This document shows, in pieces, positions 14,702-22,327 of a stretch of 42,433 bases of DNA. Origin of the DNA: Myxococcales bacterium (lineage in GTDB: Bacteria > Myxococcota_A > Polyangia > Palsa-1104). Position numbers and translations under genes: made by a program. The notes beneath the pieces were generated by a model. It had not been told where the DNA came from. It saw only the letters and a program-made list of their open reading frames with translations, and did not search any database. The stretch lies in NCBI GenBank assembly GCA_003170275.1, contig PNAM01000118.1:22003-64435 (forward strand), given 5' to 3'. Every line of letters starts with the position of its first letter. Position 1 is the first letter of the stretch.

Positions 14702-16291
14702 ATGCTCGCTCCGTTCTTTTCGTCGTACGCCGCCGGCGAGCCGCGCGCGCAGACGTTTCTTCCGGCGAGCTTTCGCGATCCGGCGGCGCGCATCGAGCGC
14801 GCGCGTCGAGCGGCCGGGCGGCGGGTCGCGCCGGGGCTGGTCGCTGCGCTGCGCGAGCAAGATCGCGCGCGGCCGGCGAGCGCAGCGCGGCGCGCCAACC
14901 TCGACGCGCTGGCCGAGCCCGGCTGCACCGTGGTGGTCACCGGCCAGCAGGCGGGGCTGTTCCTCGGCCCGCTGTACACCTTCTACAAGGCGGCATCGGC
15001 GGTCGCGATCGCGCGCGCGATCGAGGCCGAAGCGGGCGTCCGCTGCGTGCCGCTGTTCTGGGTGCAGAGCGAAGATCACGACTTCGCCGAGATCCACCAC
15101 TGTCACGTGCCCGGCGCCGGCGGTCCGCTCGCGCTCACGTTGGCGGACGATCCGGCGAGCGCGCGCGTGTCGGTCGAGCATCGCCTGCTCGGCGACGACG
15201 TGCTCGCGCAGCTCGATCGGTTGCAAGAGGCGCTCGGCGAGTTGCCGAACGCGCGCGACCAGCTGGCGCTGTTACGCGCGCACTACCGACCGGGCGTCTC
15301 GATCTGCGCGGCGTTCACCGGCCTGGTCTCGACGCTGTTCGCCGACGAAGGGCTGCTGCTGCTCGATCCGCGCGATCCGGCGATCGCCGCGCTCGGCGCG
15401 CCGTTGGTGCGTCGCGCGATCGACGAGGCGGGGCCGATCGCCGAGGCGCTGGGCGCGCGCAGCCGGGCGCTCGAGGCGGCCGGGTTCGACGTGCAGGTGC
15501 ACGTGCGGCCGGGCGCGCCGCTGGTGTTCTTTCACGACGGCGGTCCGAACGGGCCGCGCCATCGCCTCGAGCCGATCGCGGGCGCGCCCGATCGCTTCAC
15601 GCTGGTGGGGAGCGGGCGCACGGTGACGCGCGAGGAGCTCGGGCGCGCCTCACCGCTGTGTTTCAGCACCTCGGCACTCTTGCGGCCGATCTTGCAGGAC
15701 ACGCTGTTGCCGACCGCGGCGTACGTGGGCGGTCCCGGCGAGATCAACTACTTCGCGCAGCTCGCGCCGCTGTATGCGCACTTCGGGCTCGAGCCGCCGA
15801 TCGTCGCGCCGCGCGCGCGCTTTCGTTGCGTCGACGGCGCGACCGGTACGCTGCTCGAGCGGCTCGGGATTTCCGCGGCCGACGTCGAGCAGCCGCGCGA
15901 CGAGCTGCTCGCGCGCATCGCCCGCCACGCGCCGGACGACGCCGCCACCGAGCTGCAGGCGCTCTCCGACGGCCTTCAGCACAAGCTGTCCGCGTTCGAA
16001 GGCGAACCGGCGCTTGCAAAGGCGGCCCGCCGCACGCGCGCCACGATCTCGCGGGCGGTCGCGCGGCTGATCGCGCGTCACCGGCGGGCGCTGGTCGAGC
16101 GCGATCAGATCGCGTCGCGGCGCATCGATCGCCTGCAAGCGTTTCTGTTTCCCGGCGGCACGCCGCAAGAGCGCGTGTACGGGCTGCCGTGGTTCGCCGC
16201 GCGGCTCGGCCTCGACGCGTTCAAGGCGGCGGTGTTCGCCGCGATCACGAAAGAGCCGTTCGCCACCAACGTGCGAGATCTCCGACCATGA
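14702..16291 (+). CDS. bshC: Bacillithiol biosynthesis cysteine-adding enzyme BshC
   Basis: 529 residues, the usual BshC length. BshC joins cysteine to glucosaminyl-malate, the last step of bacillithiol synthesis. Recognisable family blocks are VVVTGQQAGLFLGPLYTFYK (about residues 76-97), VPLFWVQSEDHDFAEI, and YVGGPGEINYFAQLAPLYAH; the C-terminus has the expected long helical coiled region (about 420-470) followed by RLQAFLFPGGTPQERVY. The start codon is 11 bases after a TATAAT box. The 3' end overlaps bshA as ATGA, indicating translational coupling. Confidence 0.95.
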   Translation: MLAPFFSSYAAGEPRAQTFLPASFRDPAARIERARRAAGRRVAPGLVAALREQDRARPASAARRANLDALAEPGCTVVVTGQQAGLFLGPLYTFYKAASAVAIARAIEAEAGVRCVPLFWVQSEDHDFAEIHHCHVPGAGGPLALTLADDPASARVSVEHRLLGDDVLAQLDRLQEALGELPNARDQLALLRAHYRPGVSICAAFTGLVSTLFADEGLLLLDPRDPAIAALGAPLVRRAIDEAGPIAEALGARSRALEAAGFDVQVHVRPGAPLVFFHDGGPNGPRHRLEPIAGAPDRFTLVGSGRTVTREELGRASPLCFSTSALLRPILQDTLLPTAAYVGGPGEINYFAQLAPLYAHFGLEPPIVAPRARFRCVDGATGTLLERLGISAADVEQPRDELLARIARHAPDDAATELQALSDGLQHKLSAFEGEPALAKAARRTRATISRAVARLIARHRRALVERDQIASRRIDRLQAFLFPGGTPQERVYGLPWFAARLGLDAFKAAVFAAITKEPFATNVRDLRP

Positions 16292-17439
16292 CCCCGATGC
16301 GCATCGGCATCACCTGCTACCCGACGTTCGGCGGCTCGGGGATCATCGCCACCGAGATCGGGCTGGAGCTGGCGCGCCGCGGCCATCGCGTGCACTTCAT
16401 CTGCTCCGACGTGCCGGGTCGGCTCGAGCGCTTCGTCGACAACGTGTTCTTCCACGCGGTCGAGGTGCGCGACTACCCGCTGTTCGATAGCCCGTACGCG
16501 CTCGCGCTGGCGTCGAAGATGGTCGAGGTCGCGACCTACGAATCGCTCGACCTGTTGCACGTGCACTACGCGATTCCGCACGCGACCAGCGCGTACCTGG
16601 CGCGGCAGATCCTCGGCGCGCGCTCGCCGAAGCTGCTGACCACGCTGCACGGCACCGACATCACGCTGGTGGGCAACGACCGCACGTTCCTGCCGATCAC
16701 GCGCTTTTCGATCTTGCAGAGCGACGGGATCACCGTGCCCTCGCAGTACCTCAAGGACGCGACCTACGACAACCTCGACGTGCCGCGCTCGACGCCGATC
16801 GAGGTGATCTCGAACTTCGTCGACGCGGCGAAGTACCGGCCGGCGAGCGAGAAGCCGTGGCACGAGCTGGCGCACCTGTTCCCGCGCTGCAAGGACGCGA
16901 ACGCGCGCCCGCGGGTGCTGATCCACAACTCGAACTTCCGCCCGCTCAAGCGCGTCGACGACGTGGTGCGCATCTTCGCCGAGGTGGCCAAGACCCGCCC
17001 GACGGTGCTGCTGCTGGTGGGCGACGGCCCGGAGCGCTCGCGCATCGAGGGGATGGTGCGCGACCTCGGGCTGTTCGATCAGGTGTGCTTCCTCGGCAAG
17101 CAGCTCAACTTCGTCGAGGTGCTGCAGCTCGCCGACGTGTTCTTGCAGCCGAGCGAGACCGAGAGCTTCGGCCTCGCGGCGCTCGAGGCGATGAGCTGCG
17201 GCGTGCCGGTGGTAGGTTCCAACGTAGGCGGCGTCCCTGAAGTCGTCACCGACAACGACTCCGGCCTGCTCTTCCCCCTGGGCGATCTCCCCGCCATGAT
17301 CGCCGGCGTCCTCCGCCTCCTCGACGACCCCGCCCTCCACACAAAAATGTCCCGCGCCGCCCGCGCCCAAGTCGAATCCCACTTCCAGCGCGCCCCAATG
17401 ATCGATCGCTACGAGGCCTACTACCGCACGATCCTGTAG
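16288..17439 (+). CDS. bshA: N-acetyl-alpha-D-glucosaminyl L-malate synthase BshA
   Basis: 383 residues, a GT4-type (GT-B fold) glycosyltransferase that transfers GlcNAc from UDP-GlcNAc to L-malate, the first bacillithiol step. The N-terminus RIGITCYPTFGGSGIIATEI is characteristic of BshA, as are HVHYAIPHATSAYLA and TTLHGTDITLVG. The C-terminal nucleotide-sugar site has SETESFGLAALEAMSCGVPV. The start ATG 16288 overlaps the bshC stop. No cytosolic bshB lies in the window, so the middle deacetylation enzyme must be elsewhere or be replaced. The last 220 bases are distinctly C-rich and G-poor compared with the rest of the gene. Confidence 0.95.
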   Translation: MTPMRIGITCYPTFGGSGIIATEIGLELARRGHRVHFICSDVPGRLERFVDNVFFHAVEVRDYPLFDSPYALALASKMVEVATYESLDLLHVHYAIPHATSAYLARQILGARSPKLLTTLHGTDITLVGNDRTFLPITRFSILQSDGITVPSQYLKDATYDNLDVPRSTPIEVISNFVDAAKYRPASEKPWHELAHLFPRCKDANARPRVLIHNSNFRPLKRVDDVVRIFAEVAKTRPTVLLLVGDGPERSRIEGMVRDLGLFDQVCFLGKQLNFVEVLQLADVFLQPSETESFGLAALEAMSCGVPVVGSNVGGVPEVVTDNDSGLLFPLGDLPAMIAGVLRLLDDPALHTKMSRAARAQVESHFQRAPMIDRYEAYYRTIL

Positions 17440-17448
17440 GGACCGTCC
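17440..17448. repeat. Partial copy of GGACGGTC motif after bshA stop
   Basis: GGACCGTCC directly follows the bshA stop. Its reverse complement GGACGGTCC shares GGACGGTC with the longer repeats at 27517-27529 and 37062-37074, which also sit at gene ends. Confidence 0.3.
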
Positions 17449-17451
17449 TTC

Positions 17452-18288
17452 TCAGATCTTGGACTTCCAGTCGGTTAGGGCTTTTTTGACGTCGTCGGCG
17501 AAGAAGAAGAAGTCGGCTTTTTCGCCGAGGGTCTTGGCTTTTTCGGCGAGCGGGTAGGCTTCTTTGTATTTGGATTTGGCGGCCAGTAGCTGGGCCTTGG
17601 TCCAGAGGTTGAGCCAGTCTTCCTTGATGGACAGGGACTTTTCGACGAGGGCGAGGCCGCCGTCGTAGTCCTTTTTTTGCTCGAGCAGGTAGCGCGCGGC
17701 GTTGGTGTACGGGCGCCACGCGTTGTCCTGCATCGCCTTGATGTTGGCGGCCGCCTGCGCGTCGGTGCCGACCTTGATCGCGATCGGCACGCGGACCTTT
17801 TCCCACTCGAGCGCCAGCGTGGCCGCGTTCTCGTTGAAGCTCTCGAACAGGAACGTCAGCCGCTCGCGCAGCGGCGCCACCACCGGCTTGACCGTGAAGC
17901 GCAGCACGTCGAGGTCCTGCTTGTACTCGCGCGTGCCGCCCTGGTTGAAGTTCTTGTTGAGGATCACCGTCCACGCGGCCTTGGACGGAATGGTGAACAG
18001 CGCGTACGAGCCCGCCGGCACCGGCTTGCCGTCGATGGTCACGTCCTTTCCGAAGGTCACCTTGGTGGCGTTGTTGGCTCCCGTGCGCCACAGCTCGTCA
18101 TAGGGGAGTAGCCCGCCCCAGATCTTGCGGCCGTTCACCGCCGGGCTCGAGTACTCCACGGCGATCTCGGTCATGCCGACCACCTGGCTCACCTTGCCGA
18201 GCGGGCTCGGGCGCGGCAGGTCGAGCTGCGCGGCGGCGGTTCCCGAAACGGCGGTCAGCGCCGCCAGCGTCAACACCAGGTTCCTCAT
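17452..18288 (-). CDS. DUF2911-domain exported protein
   Basis: 278 residues from ATG 18288, preceded by the strong Shine-Dalgarno AGGAGGT. A signal peptide (RNLVLTLAALTAVSGTAAAQ) directs export. Residues about 25-190 match the DUF2911 pattern: PRPSPLGKVSQVVGMTEIAV, then NGRKIWGGLLPYDELWRTGA and YALFTIPSKAAWTVILN. The C-terminal 80 residues are helical, with a tetratricopeptide-like layout (YDGGLALVEKSLSIKEDW). The biochemical role of DUF2911 proteins is unknown. It may be co-transcribed with the methyltransferase gene 47 bases upstream. Its 3' end converges on bshA with only 12 bases between the stop codons and has C-rich, G-poor coding sequence. Confidence 0.8.
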   Translation of the reverse strand: MRNLVLTLAALTAVSGTAAAQLDLPRPSPLGKVSQVVGMTEIAVEYSSPAVNGRKIWGGLLPYDELWRTGANNATKVTFGKDVTIDGKPVPAGSYALFTIPSKAAWTVILNKNFNQGGTREYKQDLDVLRFTVKPVVAPLRERLTFLFESFNENAATLALEWEKVRVPIAIKVGTDAQAAANIKAMQDNAWRPYTNAARYLLEQKKDYDGGLALVEKSLSIKEDWLNLWTKAQLLAAKSKYKEAYPLAEKAKTLGEKADFFFFADDVKKALTDWKSKI

Positions 18289-18335
18289 CGATGGACCTCC
18301 TGAGCGGATCACCCTGCCGCTTTGCGGCGCGGTTT

Positions 18336-19022
18336 TCAAGGGGGCAAGCGACCGAGGAAGATGGTGTGGCGCGGGCCGCCCTGCTTGAGCCGCGCGCGCA
18401 CGCGCTCGGTCTCGACGGTAAACCCGGCATAGCGCAGCCGCTGCTCGAACTTGCGATCGTCCCACGCGGACCACACCGCGAGCACGCCGCCCGGCTTGAG
18501 CGCGGCCCGCGCAATCGCCAGCCCGTCGTTGCCGTAAAGCCCTGCGTTGCGGTCCTGGGCGAACGCCGCCGGTCCGTTGTCCACGTCGAGTAGCACCGCG
18601 TCGAACCGTCTCGGGCCGGCGCGCAGCGTCTGGCCCACGTCGCCGAGCTCGACACGCACCCGCCGATCGTCGAGCGGCCGACCGGCCAGCGGCGCGAGCG
18701 GGCCACGGTTCCAGTCCACCACCGCCGCCAGCAGCTCGGCCACCACCACCGTCGCGTCCGCGGGCAGCTCATCGAGCGCGGCGCGCAGCGTGAAGCCCAT
18801 GCCCAGCCCGCCGACCAGCACGCACGGTTCCTCGACCGGCACCGGGCGCTTGCGCAGGTGCGCGCAGCCGAGCGTCGCCAGCGCCTCTTCGGAGCCGTGC
18901 ATGCGGCTCGACATGAGGTCCTTGCCGTCGGCGGCGATCACGTACTCGTGACCGCGGCGGCTGAGCGTCATGTCGGTGCCCTCGGGCGTGGTGACCCGAC
19001 CGAGCAGCTCCCAGAGCTTCAC
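18336..19022 (-). CDS. Spermidine synthase-like methyltransferase-fold protein
   Basis: 228 residues from GTG 19022; TAACCT ends six bases upstream, supporting that start. The nucleotide-binding motif VGGLGMGFTLRAAL, the acidic end of strand 2 (VVVAELLAAVVDW) and FDAVLLDVDNGP fit the spermidine-synthase/class I methyltransferase fold. GVLAVWSAWDDRKFEQRL is also typical. A true polyamine synthase would be longer (about 280) with an N-terminal beta domain, which is short here. It is annotated as spermidine synthase in many genomes, but activity cannot be claimed. Confidence 0.75.
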   Translation of the reverse strand: MKLWELLGRVTTPEGTDMTLSRRGHEYVIAADGKDLMSSRMHGSEEALATLGCAHLRKRPVPVEEPCVLVGGLGMGFTLRAALDELPADATVVVAELLAAVVDWNRGPLAPLAGRPLDDRRVRVELGDVGQTLRAGPRRFDAVLLDVDNGPAAFAQDRNAGLYGNDGLAIARAALKPGGVLAVWSAWDDRKFEQRLRYAGFTVETERVRARLKQGGPRHTIFLGRLPP

Positions 19023-19028
19023 CAGCAG

Positions 19029-19034
19029 AGGTTA
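19029..19034 (-). promoter_or_regulatory. -10 box of spermidine synthase-like gene
   Basis: Minus-strand TAACCT ends six bases before GTG 19022, the leaderless arrangement. Confidence 0.35.
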
Positions 19035-19051
19035 CAACGAAAGAGAAGGCG

Positions 19052-19080
19052 GGACGCGAGCTCGGCTGTCGCTCGCGTCC
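19052..19080 (-). terminator. Intrinsic terminator after SWIB gene
   Basis: A perfect 10-bp stem (GGACGCGAGC / GCTCGCGTCC) with a 9-base loop lies 18 bases beyond the SWIB stop; on the minus strand it is followed by a T-rich run (CGCCTTCTCTTTCGTT). It separates SWIB from the next gene on the same strand. Confidence 0.75.
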
Positions 19081-19098
19081 GCGCGCATCCCGACGACG

Positions 19099-19398
19099 CT
19101 ACTTGACGTGCTTGGAGACGAGCTTCGTCATCTCGAACATCGAGACCTGCTTCTTGCCGCCGAACACTGCCGTGAGGGCAGCGTCGCCGTTGATCATGCG
19201 ACGGTTCTTCGCGTCCTGGAGGCCCTTCTTCTTGATGTACGCCCACAGCTTCTTGGTGAGCTCGGTGCGAGGCAGGGGCTTCTCACCGACGATCTCGGCG
19301 AGCTTGGCGTCCGGCTGCACGGGCTTCATGAATGCAGCGTTCGGCTTGCGGGCAGACTTCTTGGCGGGCTTCTTTGCACTCTTCTTCTTCGCGGCCAT
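19099..19398 (-). CDS. Stand-alone SWIB/MDM2-domain protein
   Basis: 99 residues. An Ala/Lys-rich basic tail (KKKSAKKPAKKSARK, about residues 4-18) precedes a complete SWIB domain: PLPRTELTKKLWAYIKKKGL and the C-terminal FEMTKLVSKHVK, with NRRMINGDAAL and VFGGKKQVSM between. In eukaryotes SWIB domains occur in chromatin remodelling complexes; in bacteria they occur alone or fused to topoisomerase I, mainly in Chlamydiae and some deltaproteobacterial and related lineages. The lysine-rich arm suggests DNA binding, but the role is unknown. It has its own promoter and terminator, so it is monocistronic. Confidence 0.92.
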   Translation of the reverse strand: MAAKKKSAKKPAKKSARKPNAAFMKPVQPDAKLAEIVGEKPLPRTELTKKLWAYIKKKGLQDAKNRRMINGDAALTAVFGGKKQVSMFEMTKLVSKHVK

Positions 19399-19414
19399 GG
19401 TCCCTCCGCCAGTG

Positions 19415-19443
19415 AGCCTATGAGGTCTTGCCGCGCATTACAA
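19415..19443 (-). promoter_or_regulatory. Sigma-70-like promoter of SWIB gene
   Basis: Minus-strand TTGTAA (19443-19438) and TAGGCT (19420-19415) are 17 bases apart, and GGAGGG lies just before the ATG at 19398. Unlike many units here, this one has a leader with a ribosome-binding site. Confidence 0.45.
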
Positions 19444-19456
19444 GTCTCAGCGACCT

Positions 19457-20047
19457 TCATTTCAGAGGGAGGCGCACGATTTCGCTGCGGCGGTTCCTCG
19501 ACCAGCAGGCCTCGTTGCTCTCCGAACAGAGCGGTTTCGTCTCGCCGTAGCCTCGTGCGCGCAGCCGCGCGGACGGCACGCCGAGGCTGATCAGCGTCTT
19601 GACGATCGCTTCGGCGCGCGCCTGGGTGATGCGCAGGTTGAACTCGCCGGCGCCGCGCGCGTCGGAGTGCACCTGCACCTCGACGAGCGGCGCGCCGCAC
19701 ACGTGCGCGAGCGCGACGGCCAGCGCCTCGATGAGCGGCCGCGAGCCCGGCGCGAGCTCCGCCTTGCCGGCCTCGAAGGAGATCGGGTCGAGCAGCTCGA
19801 TGCGATCGCGGCTCGCGGTGAGGCGTCCCTTGTCGGGACAGCCGTCGCCGTCGTCGACGCCGTTCCAGGTCTCGGGGTCGTGCGGGCACTTGTCGGCATC
19901 GTCGGGAATCCCGTCGCCGTCGGCATCACCCGGCAGCGCGGTGGCGCAGGCGACCAGCGAGTCGTTCTTGCCCGCGGCGGGGGAGGGCGCGCTAGAGTCC
20001 GCGTGCGCGAGCGCGGACAGCGTGAGCAACAGCAGCGTCGATCGCAT
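19457..20047 (-). CDS. OmpA-family peptidoglycan-binding protein with calcium-type repeat
   Basis: 196 residues. A short signal peptide (RSTLLLLTLSALAHA) leads to a thrombospondin type 3-like acidic repeat (DADGDGIPDDADKCPHDPET, about residues 41-60) and then an OmpA C-terminal domain from about residue 80: ISFEAGKAELAPGSRPLIEA, VEVQVHSDARGAGEFNLRIT and RGYGETKPLC, ending NRRSEIVRL. The domain binds peptidoglycan diaminopimelate and tethers the outer membrane. The gene starts three bases after the PhyH stop, so it is the last gene of the TetR-PhyH-OmpA unit. Confidence 0.88.
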   Translation of the reverse strand: MRSTLLLLTLSALAHADSSAPSPAAGKNDSLVACATALPGDADGDGIPDDADKCPHDPETWNGVDDGDGCPDKGRLTASRDRIELLDPISFEAGKAELAPGSRPLIEALAVALAHVCGAPLVEVQVHSDARGAGEFNLRITQARAEAIVKTLISLGVPSARLRARGYGETKPLCSESNEACWSRNRRSEIVRLPLK

Positions 20048-20050
20048 GGC

Positions 20051-20881
20051 TCACTCTACCAGCAGCCGCGACGGATGCAGCCCGTTGGCGTGCCCCATGA
20101 ACGGCGGATGGATGCTGTAGCCGAGCAGCGCCTGCACGCGTGCCGGCAGGCGCCGCGCGTCGGCCGCCGGGATCGACAGCGTGTAGTTCTCCTGCTGGCG
20201 CGCCCACGGCTGGCAATACTGGTTGGACAAAGCGAGGCGCGGCCGCGTCGAGCGGTTCTCGCCGCCGCGGTGCACCAGGGTGCCGAGAAAGACGATCGCG
20301 GCGCCCGGCGGCAGGATCAGATCGAAGGTCTGCTCGCGCAGCGTCCCCGTCAGCGGGCGCGCAGGGAGCGGCGCGCGGCCCTCCCTGCCGGCGGTGCTGA
20401 AGTCGATCTGCGCGAGCAGGTTTCCCACGCGATCGTCGCCCCACAGGTGGCTGCCGCGCACCAGCTGGGTGGCGCCGTTGTCGGCGGTGAACGCGTCGAC
20501 CGCGACGATGGTGCTGATGCTCACCGCCTGGCGCGGGCGCGGGATGAGGTAGAACCCGTCGTCGGTGTGGAACGGCTGCGGCGTCTCGCCGGGATGGATC
20601 TTGATCGCCTGCGACGCGGTGAGCAGGTAGTTGGGCTGCAGCAGGCGATCGCACAGCGCGAGCACGCGCGGATGCTCGACCAGCGCCGCGAAGCGCGGGT
20701 GCCTGGCGACCAGCGAGTACACCCGCTCGGTGCGGTGCCCCTCGAAGTTGTTGCGGCCCGGGTACTGGTTCTGCAACAGCGGCGCGAGCGCGGCGCGCAT
20801 CTCGTCGAGCTCCGCCGTCGAGAGCAGGTCGGGGAGCACCACGTAGCCCTGTTCGCGTAGCTCGGTCAGCTCTGCTTCCAT
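20051..20881 (-). CDS. PhyH-family Fe(II)/2-oxoglutarate dioxygenase
   Basis: 276 residues. The phytanoyl-CoA dioxygenase fold is shown by the iron ligands H105 and D107 in PFHTDDGFY and the distal H204 in GTLVHRGGENR, with R210 placed to bind 2-oxoglutarate. Such enzymes hydroxylate lipids, amino acids or secondary metabolites; the substrate is unknown. The ATG at 20881 overlaps the end of the TetR gene by 16 bases, so expression is probably under that repressor's control. Confidence 0.87.
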   Translation of the reverse strand: MEAELTELREQGYVVLPDLLSTAELDEMRAALAPLLQNQYPGRNNFEGHRTERVYSLVARHPRFAALVEHPRVLALCDRLLQPNYLLTASQAIKIHPGETPQPFHTDDGFYLIPRPRQAVSISTIVAVDAFTADNGATQLVRGSHLWGDDRVGNLLAQIDFSTAGREGRAPLPARPLTGTLREQTFDLILPPGAAIVFLGTLVHRGGENRSTRPRLALSNQYCQPWARQQENYTLSIPAADARRLPARVQALLGYSIHPPFMGHANGLHPSRLLVE

Positions 20882-21531
20882 GGTCCGCTCCGCGTGTGCC
20901 CGCGCAAAAGCGCGCGAGCGTTGTTCAGTAGCTCGAGGCGAAAGGCGTCGACCGCGCTGTGCGCGCCGATGCGCCGCAAGGTGGGGCGCGCGGCGAAGAA
21001 GTACGCGGTCGCGCCGACGAACTGGAACACGAACAGCGCGGGATCGAACGCGCGCACCGCGCCTTCCGCCTGCGCCTGGCGCACCCGCTCGATGAAGCGC
21101 GCCACCACCGGCTGCAGGTACCAGTGGCGGGCACGGGCGGCGCGCGCGCGGTTGTCGAGCAGCTCGCGCAGGATGATCCGGCTGAACGCCTCGTGGCGGC
21201 GGGTCCAGCCGATGTACCCATCGATGAGCGCGACGATGCGCTCACGCGCGTCCAGGCGGTCGTCCTCGCTCTGGTGCCAGCGCTGAAGGCTGTGCGAGAT
21301 GCGCAGCAGCACCGCTCGGTAGAGCGCTTCCATCGACGGGAAGTGGTGCACCAGCGAGGCGTTGGTGACGCCCACGCGCGCCGCCACCGCGGAGAGCCGG
21401 GTGCCGGCGAAGCCGTGCTCGGCGAACAGCGCGATCGCAGCCAGAAGCGCGCGCTCCCGCGTGCGAGCGTCGCCGCGTGGCCGGCCCGGTCGCGCCCGAA
21501 CCGACGCGCGCGCTCGCGATGAATCAACCAT
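20866..21531 (-). CDS. TetR/AcrR-family transcriptional regulator
   Basis: 221 residues from ATG 21531. The N-terminal helix-turn-helix reads RERALLAAIALFAEHGFAGT followed by SAVAARVGVTNASLVHHFPS and MEALYRAVL, a typical TetR DNA-binding domain. The C-terminal ligand domain is all-helical. The start codon sits inside a perfect 20-bp inverted repeat and CATAAT ends 7 bases upstream, so binding there would block its own promoter. Downstream PhyH and OmpA genes follow in the same direction; the alpha/beta hydrolase is divergent. The inducer is unknown. Confidence 0.92.
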   Translation of the reverse strand: MVDSSRARASVRARPGRPRGDARTRERALLAAIALFAEHGFAGTRLSAVAARVGVTNASLVHHFPSMEALYRAVLLRISHSLQRWHQSEDDRLDARERIVALIDGYIGWTRRHEAFSRIILRELLDNRARAARARHWYLQPVVARFIERVRQAQAEGAVRAFDPALFVFQFVGATAYFFAARPTLRRIGAHSAVDAFRLELLNNARALLRGHTRSGPWKQS

Positions 21532-21541
21532 CTGGTTGATT
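21522..21541. promoter_or_regulatory. TetR operator (perfect palindrome)
   Basis: AATCAACCA, two centre bases, then TGGTTGATT: a perfect 9+9 dyad. It covers the tetR start codon (21529-21531) and touches the minus-strand CATAAT box (21544-21539), a layout expected for autorepression. Confidence 0.7.
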
Positions 21542-21576
21542 ATGGCCGAACTGGCTCGCGCGCACAAGCGCCGTGC

Positions 21577-21582
21577 TACCGT
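21577..21582 (+). promoter_or_regulatory. -10 box of alpha/beta hydrolase gene
   Basis: TACCGT ends seven bases before ATG 21590, favouring that start over ATG 21542. Confidence 0.35.
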
Positions 21583-21589
21583 CGCGGCG

Positions 21590-22327
21590 ATGGACCTCGA
21601 GCTGGCCGAGATGCCCGGCGACGCCGCACGCGTGCCGCTGGTCTTTCTGCACGAGGGGCTGGGCTCGCTCTCGGCCTGGCGCGACTTCCCCGCGCGGGTG
21701 GCGCAGGCGAGCGGCCGGCGCGCGATCGTGTACAGCCGCGCGGGCTACGGCCGTTCGCCACAGCTGTCGCGCCCGCGCCCGCTCACCTTCATGCACGACG
21801 AGGCGCGGGTCGCGCTGCCGGCGCTCCTCGACACGCTCGGCATCGAGCGCGTGATCCTGGTCGGGCACTCCGACGGCGCATCGATCGCGCTGATCCAGGC
21901 CGCCGAGCCGAACACCCGCGTCCGCGCGCTGGTGCTCGAGGCGCCGCACGTGCTCGTCGAGGACGTGTGCGTCGCGGCGATCGCCAGGCTGCGCGACGGC
22001 TATGATCGTTCTGGCCTGCGCGAGCGCCTGGCGCGGCACCACGCCGATCCCGACGCCACGTTCGCCGGCTGGGCGGGCGTGTGGCTCGATCCGGAGTTTC
22101 GCCGGTGGGATCTGCGCCCGCTGCTCCCGCGTGTGCGCGCGCCGCTGCTCGCGATCCAGGGCGCCGACGACCAATACGGCACGGTCCTGCAGCTCGACGA
22201 GCTCGCGCGCGCCGTCGCGGGTCCGTGCGAGCGACTGCTGCTCCCCGCCTGCGGCCACGCCCCGCACCGCGATCGCCCCGACGAGACGCTGGCGGCGATG
22301 GTCCGCTTTCTCGCGACGCAGCCGTAG
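21590..22327 (+). CDS. Alpha/beta hydrolase
   Basis: 245 residues from ATG 21590; ATG 21542 would add 16 residues. The order of motifs is LVFLHEGLGSLSAWRDFP (oxyanion region), nucleophile elbow VGHSDGAS (GHSDG, Ser nucleophile), the acidic residue in AIQGADDQYG and the His in ACGHAPHRDRP. There is no signal peptide, so it is cytosolic. It is a serine ester or C-C hydrolase of unknown substrate. It is divergent from the TetR gene, whose operator lies about 50 bases upstream of its -10 box. It ends directly against the stop codon of the convergent DUF218 gene. Confidence 0.88.
   Translation: MDLELAEMPGDAARVPLVFLHEGLGSLSAWRDFPARVAQASGRRAIVYSRAGYGRSPQLSRPRPLTFMHDEARVALPALLDTLGIERVILVGHSDGASIALIQAAEPNTRVRALVLEAPHVLVEDVCVAAIARLRDGYDRSGLRERLARHHADPDATFAGWAGVWLDPEFRRWDLRPLLPRVRAPLLAIQGADDQYGTVLQLDELARAVAGPCERLLLPACGHAPHRDRPDETLAAMVRFLATQP

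Noticed and set aside
14702..17439. Possibility that bshC and bshA are unrelated to bacillithiol.
   Set aside because: Both carry family-specific blocks and overlap as ATGA, so the assignment stands even without bshB in view.
18316..18328. GCCGC-TTT-GCGGC hairpin between the methyltransferase and DUF2911 genes.
   Set aside because: A five-base stem with no following T-run on the minus strand; too weak to call a terminator or attenuator.
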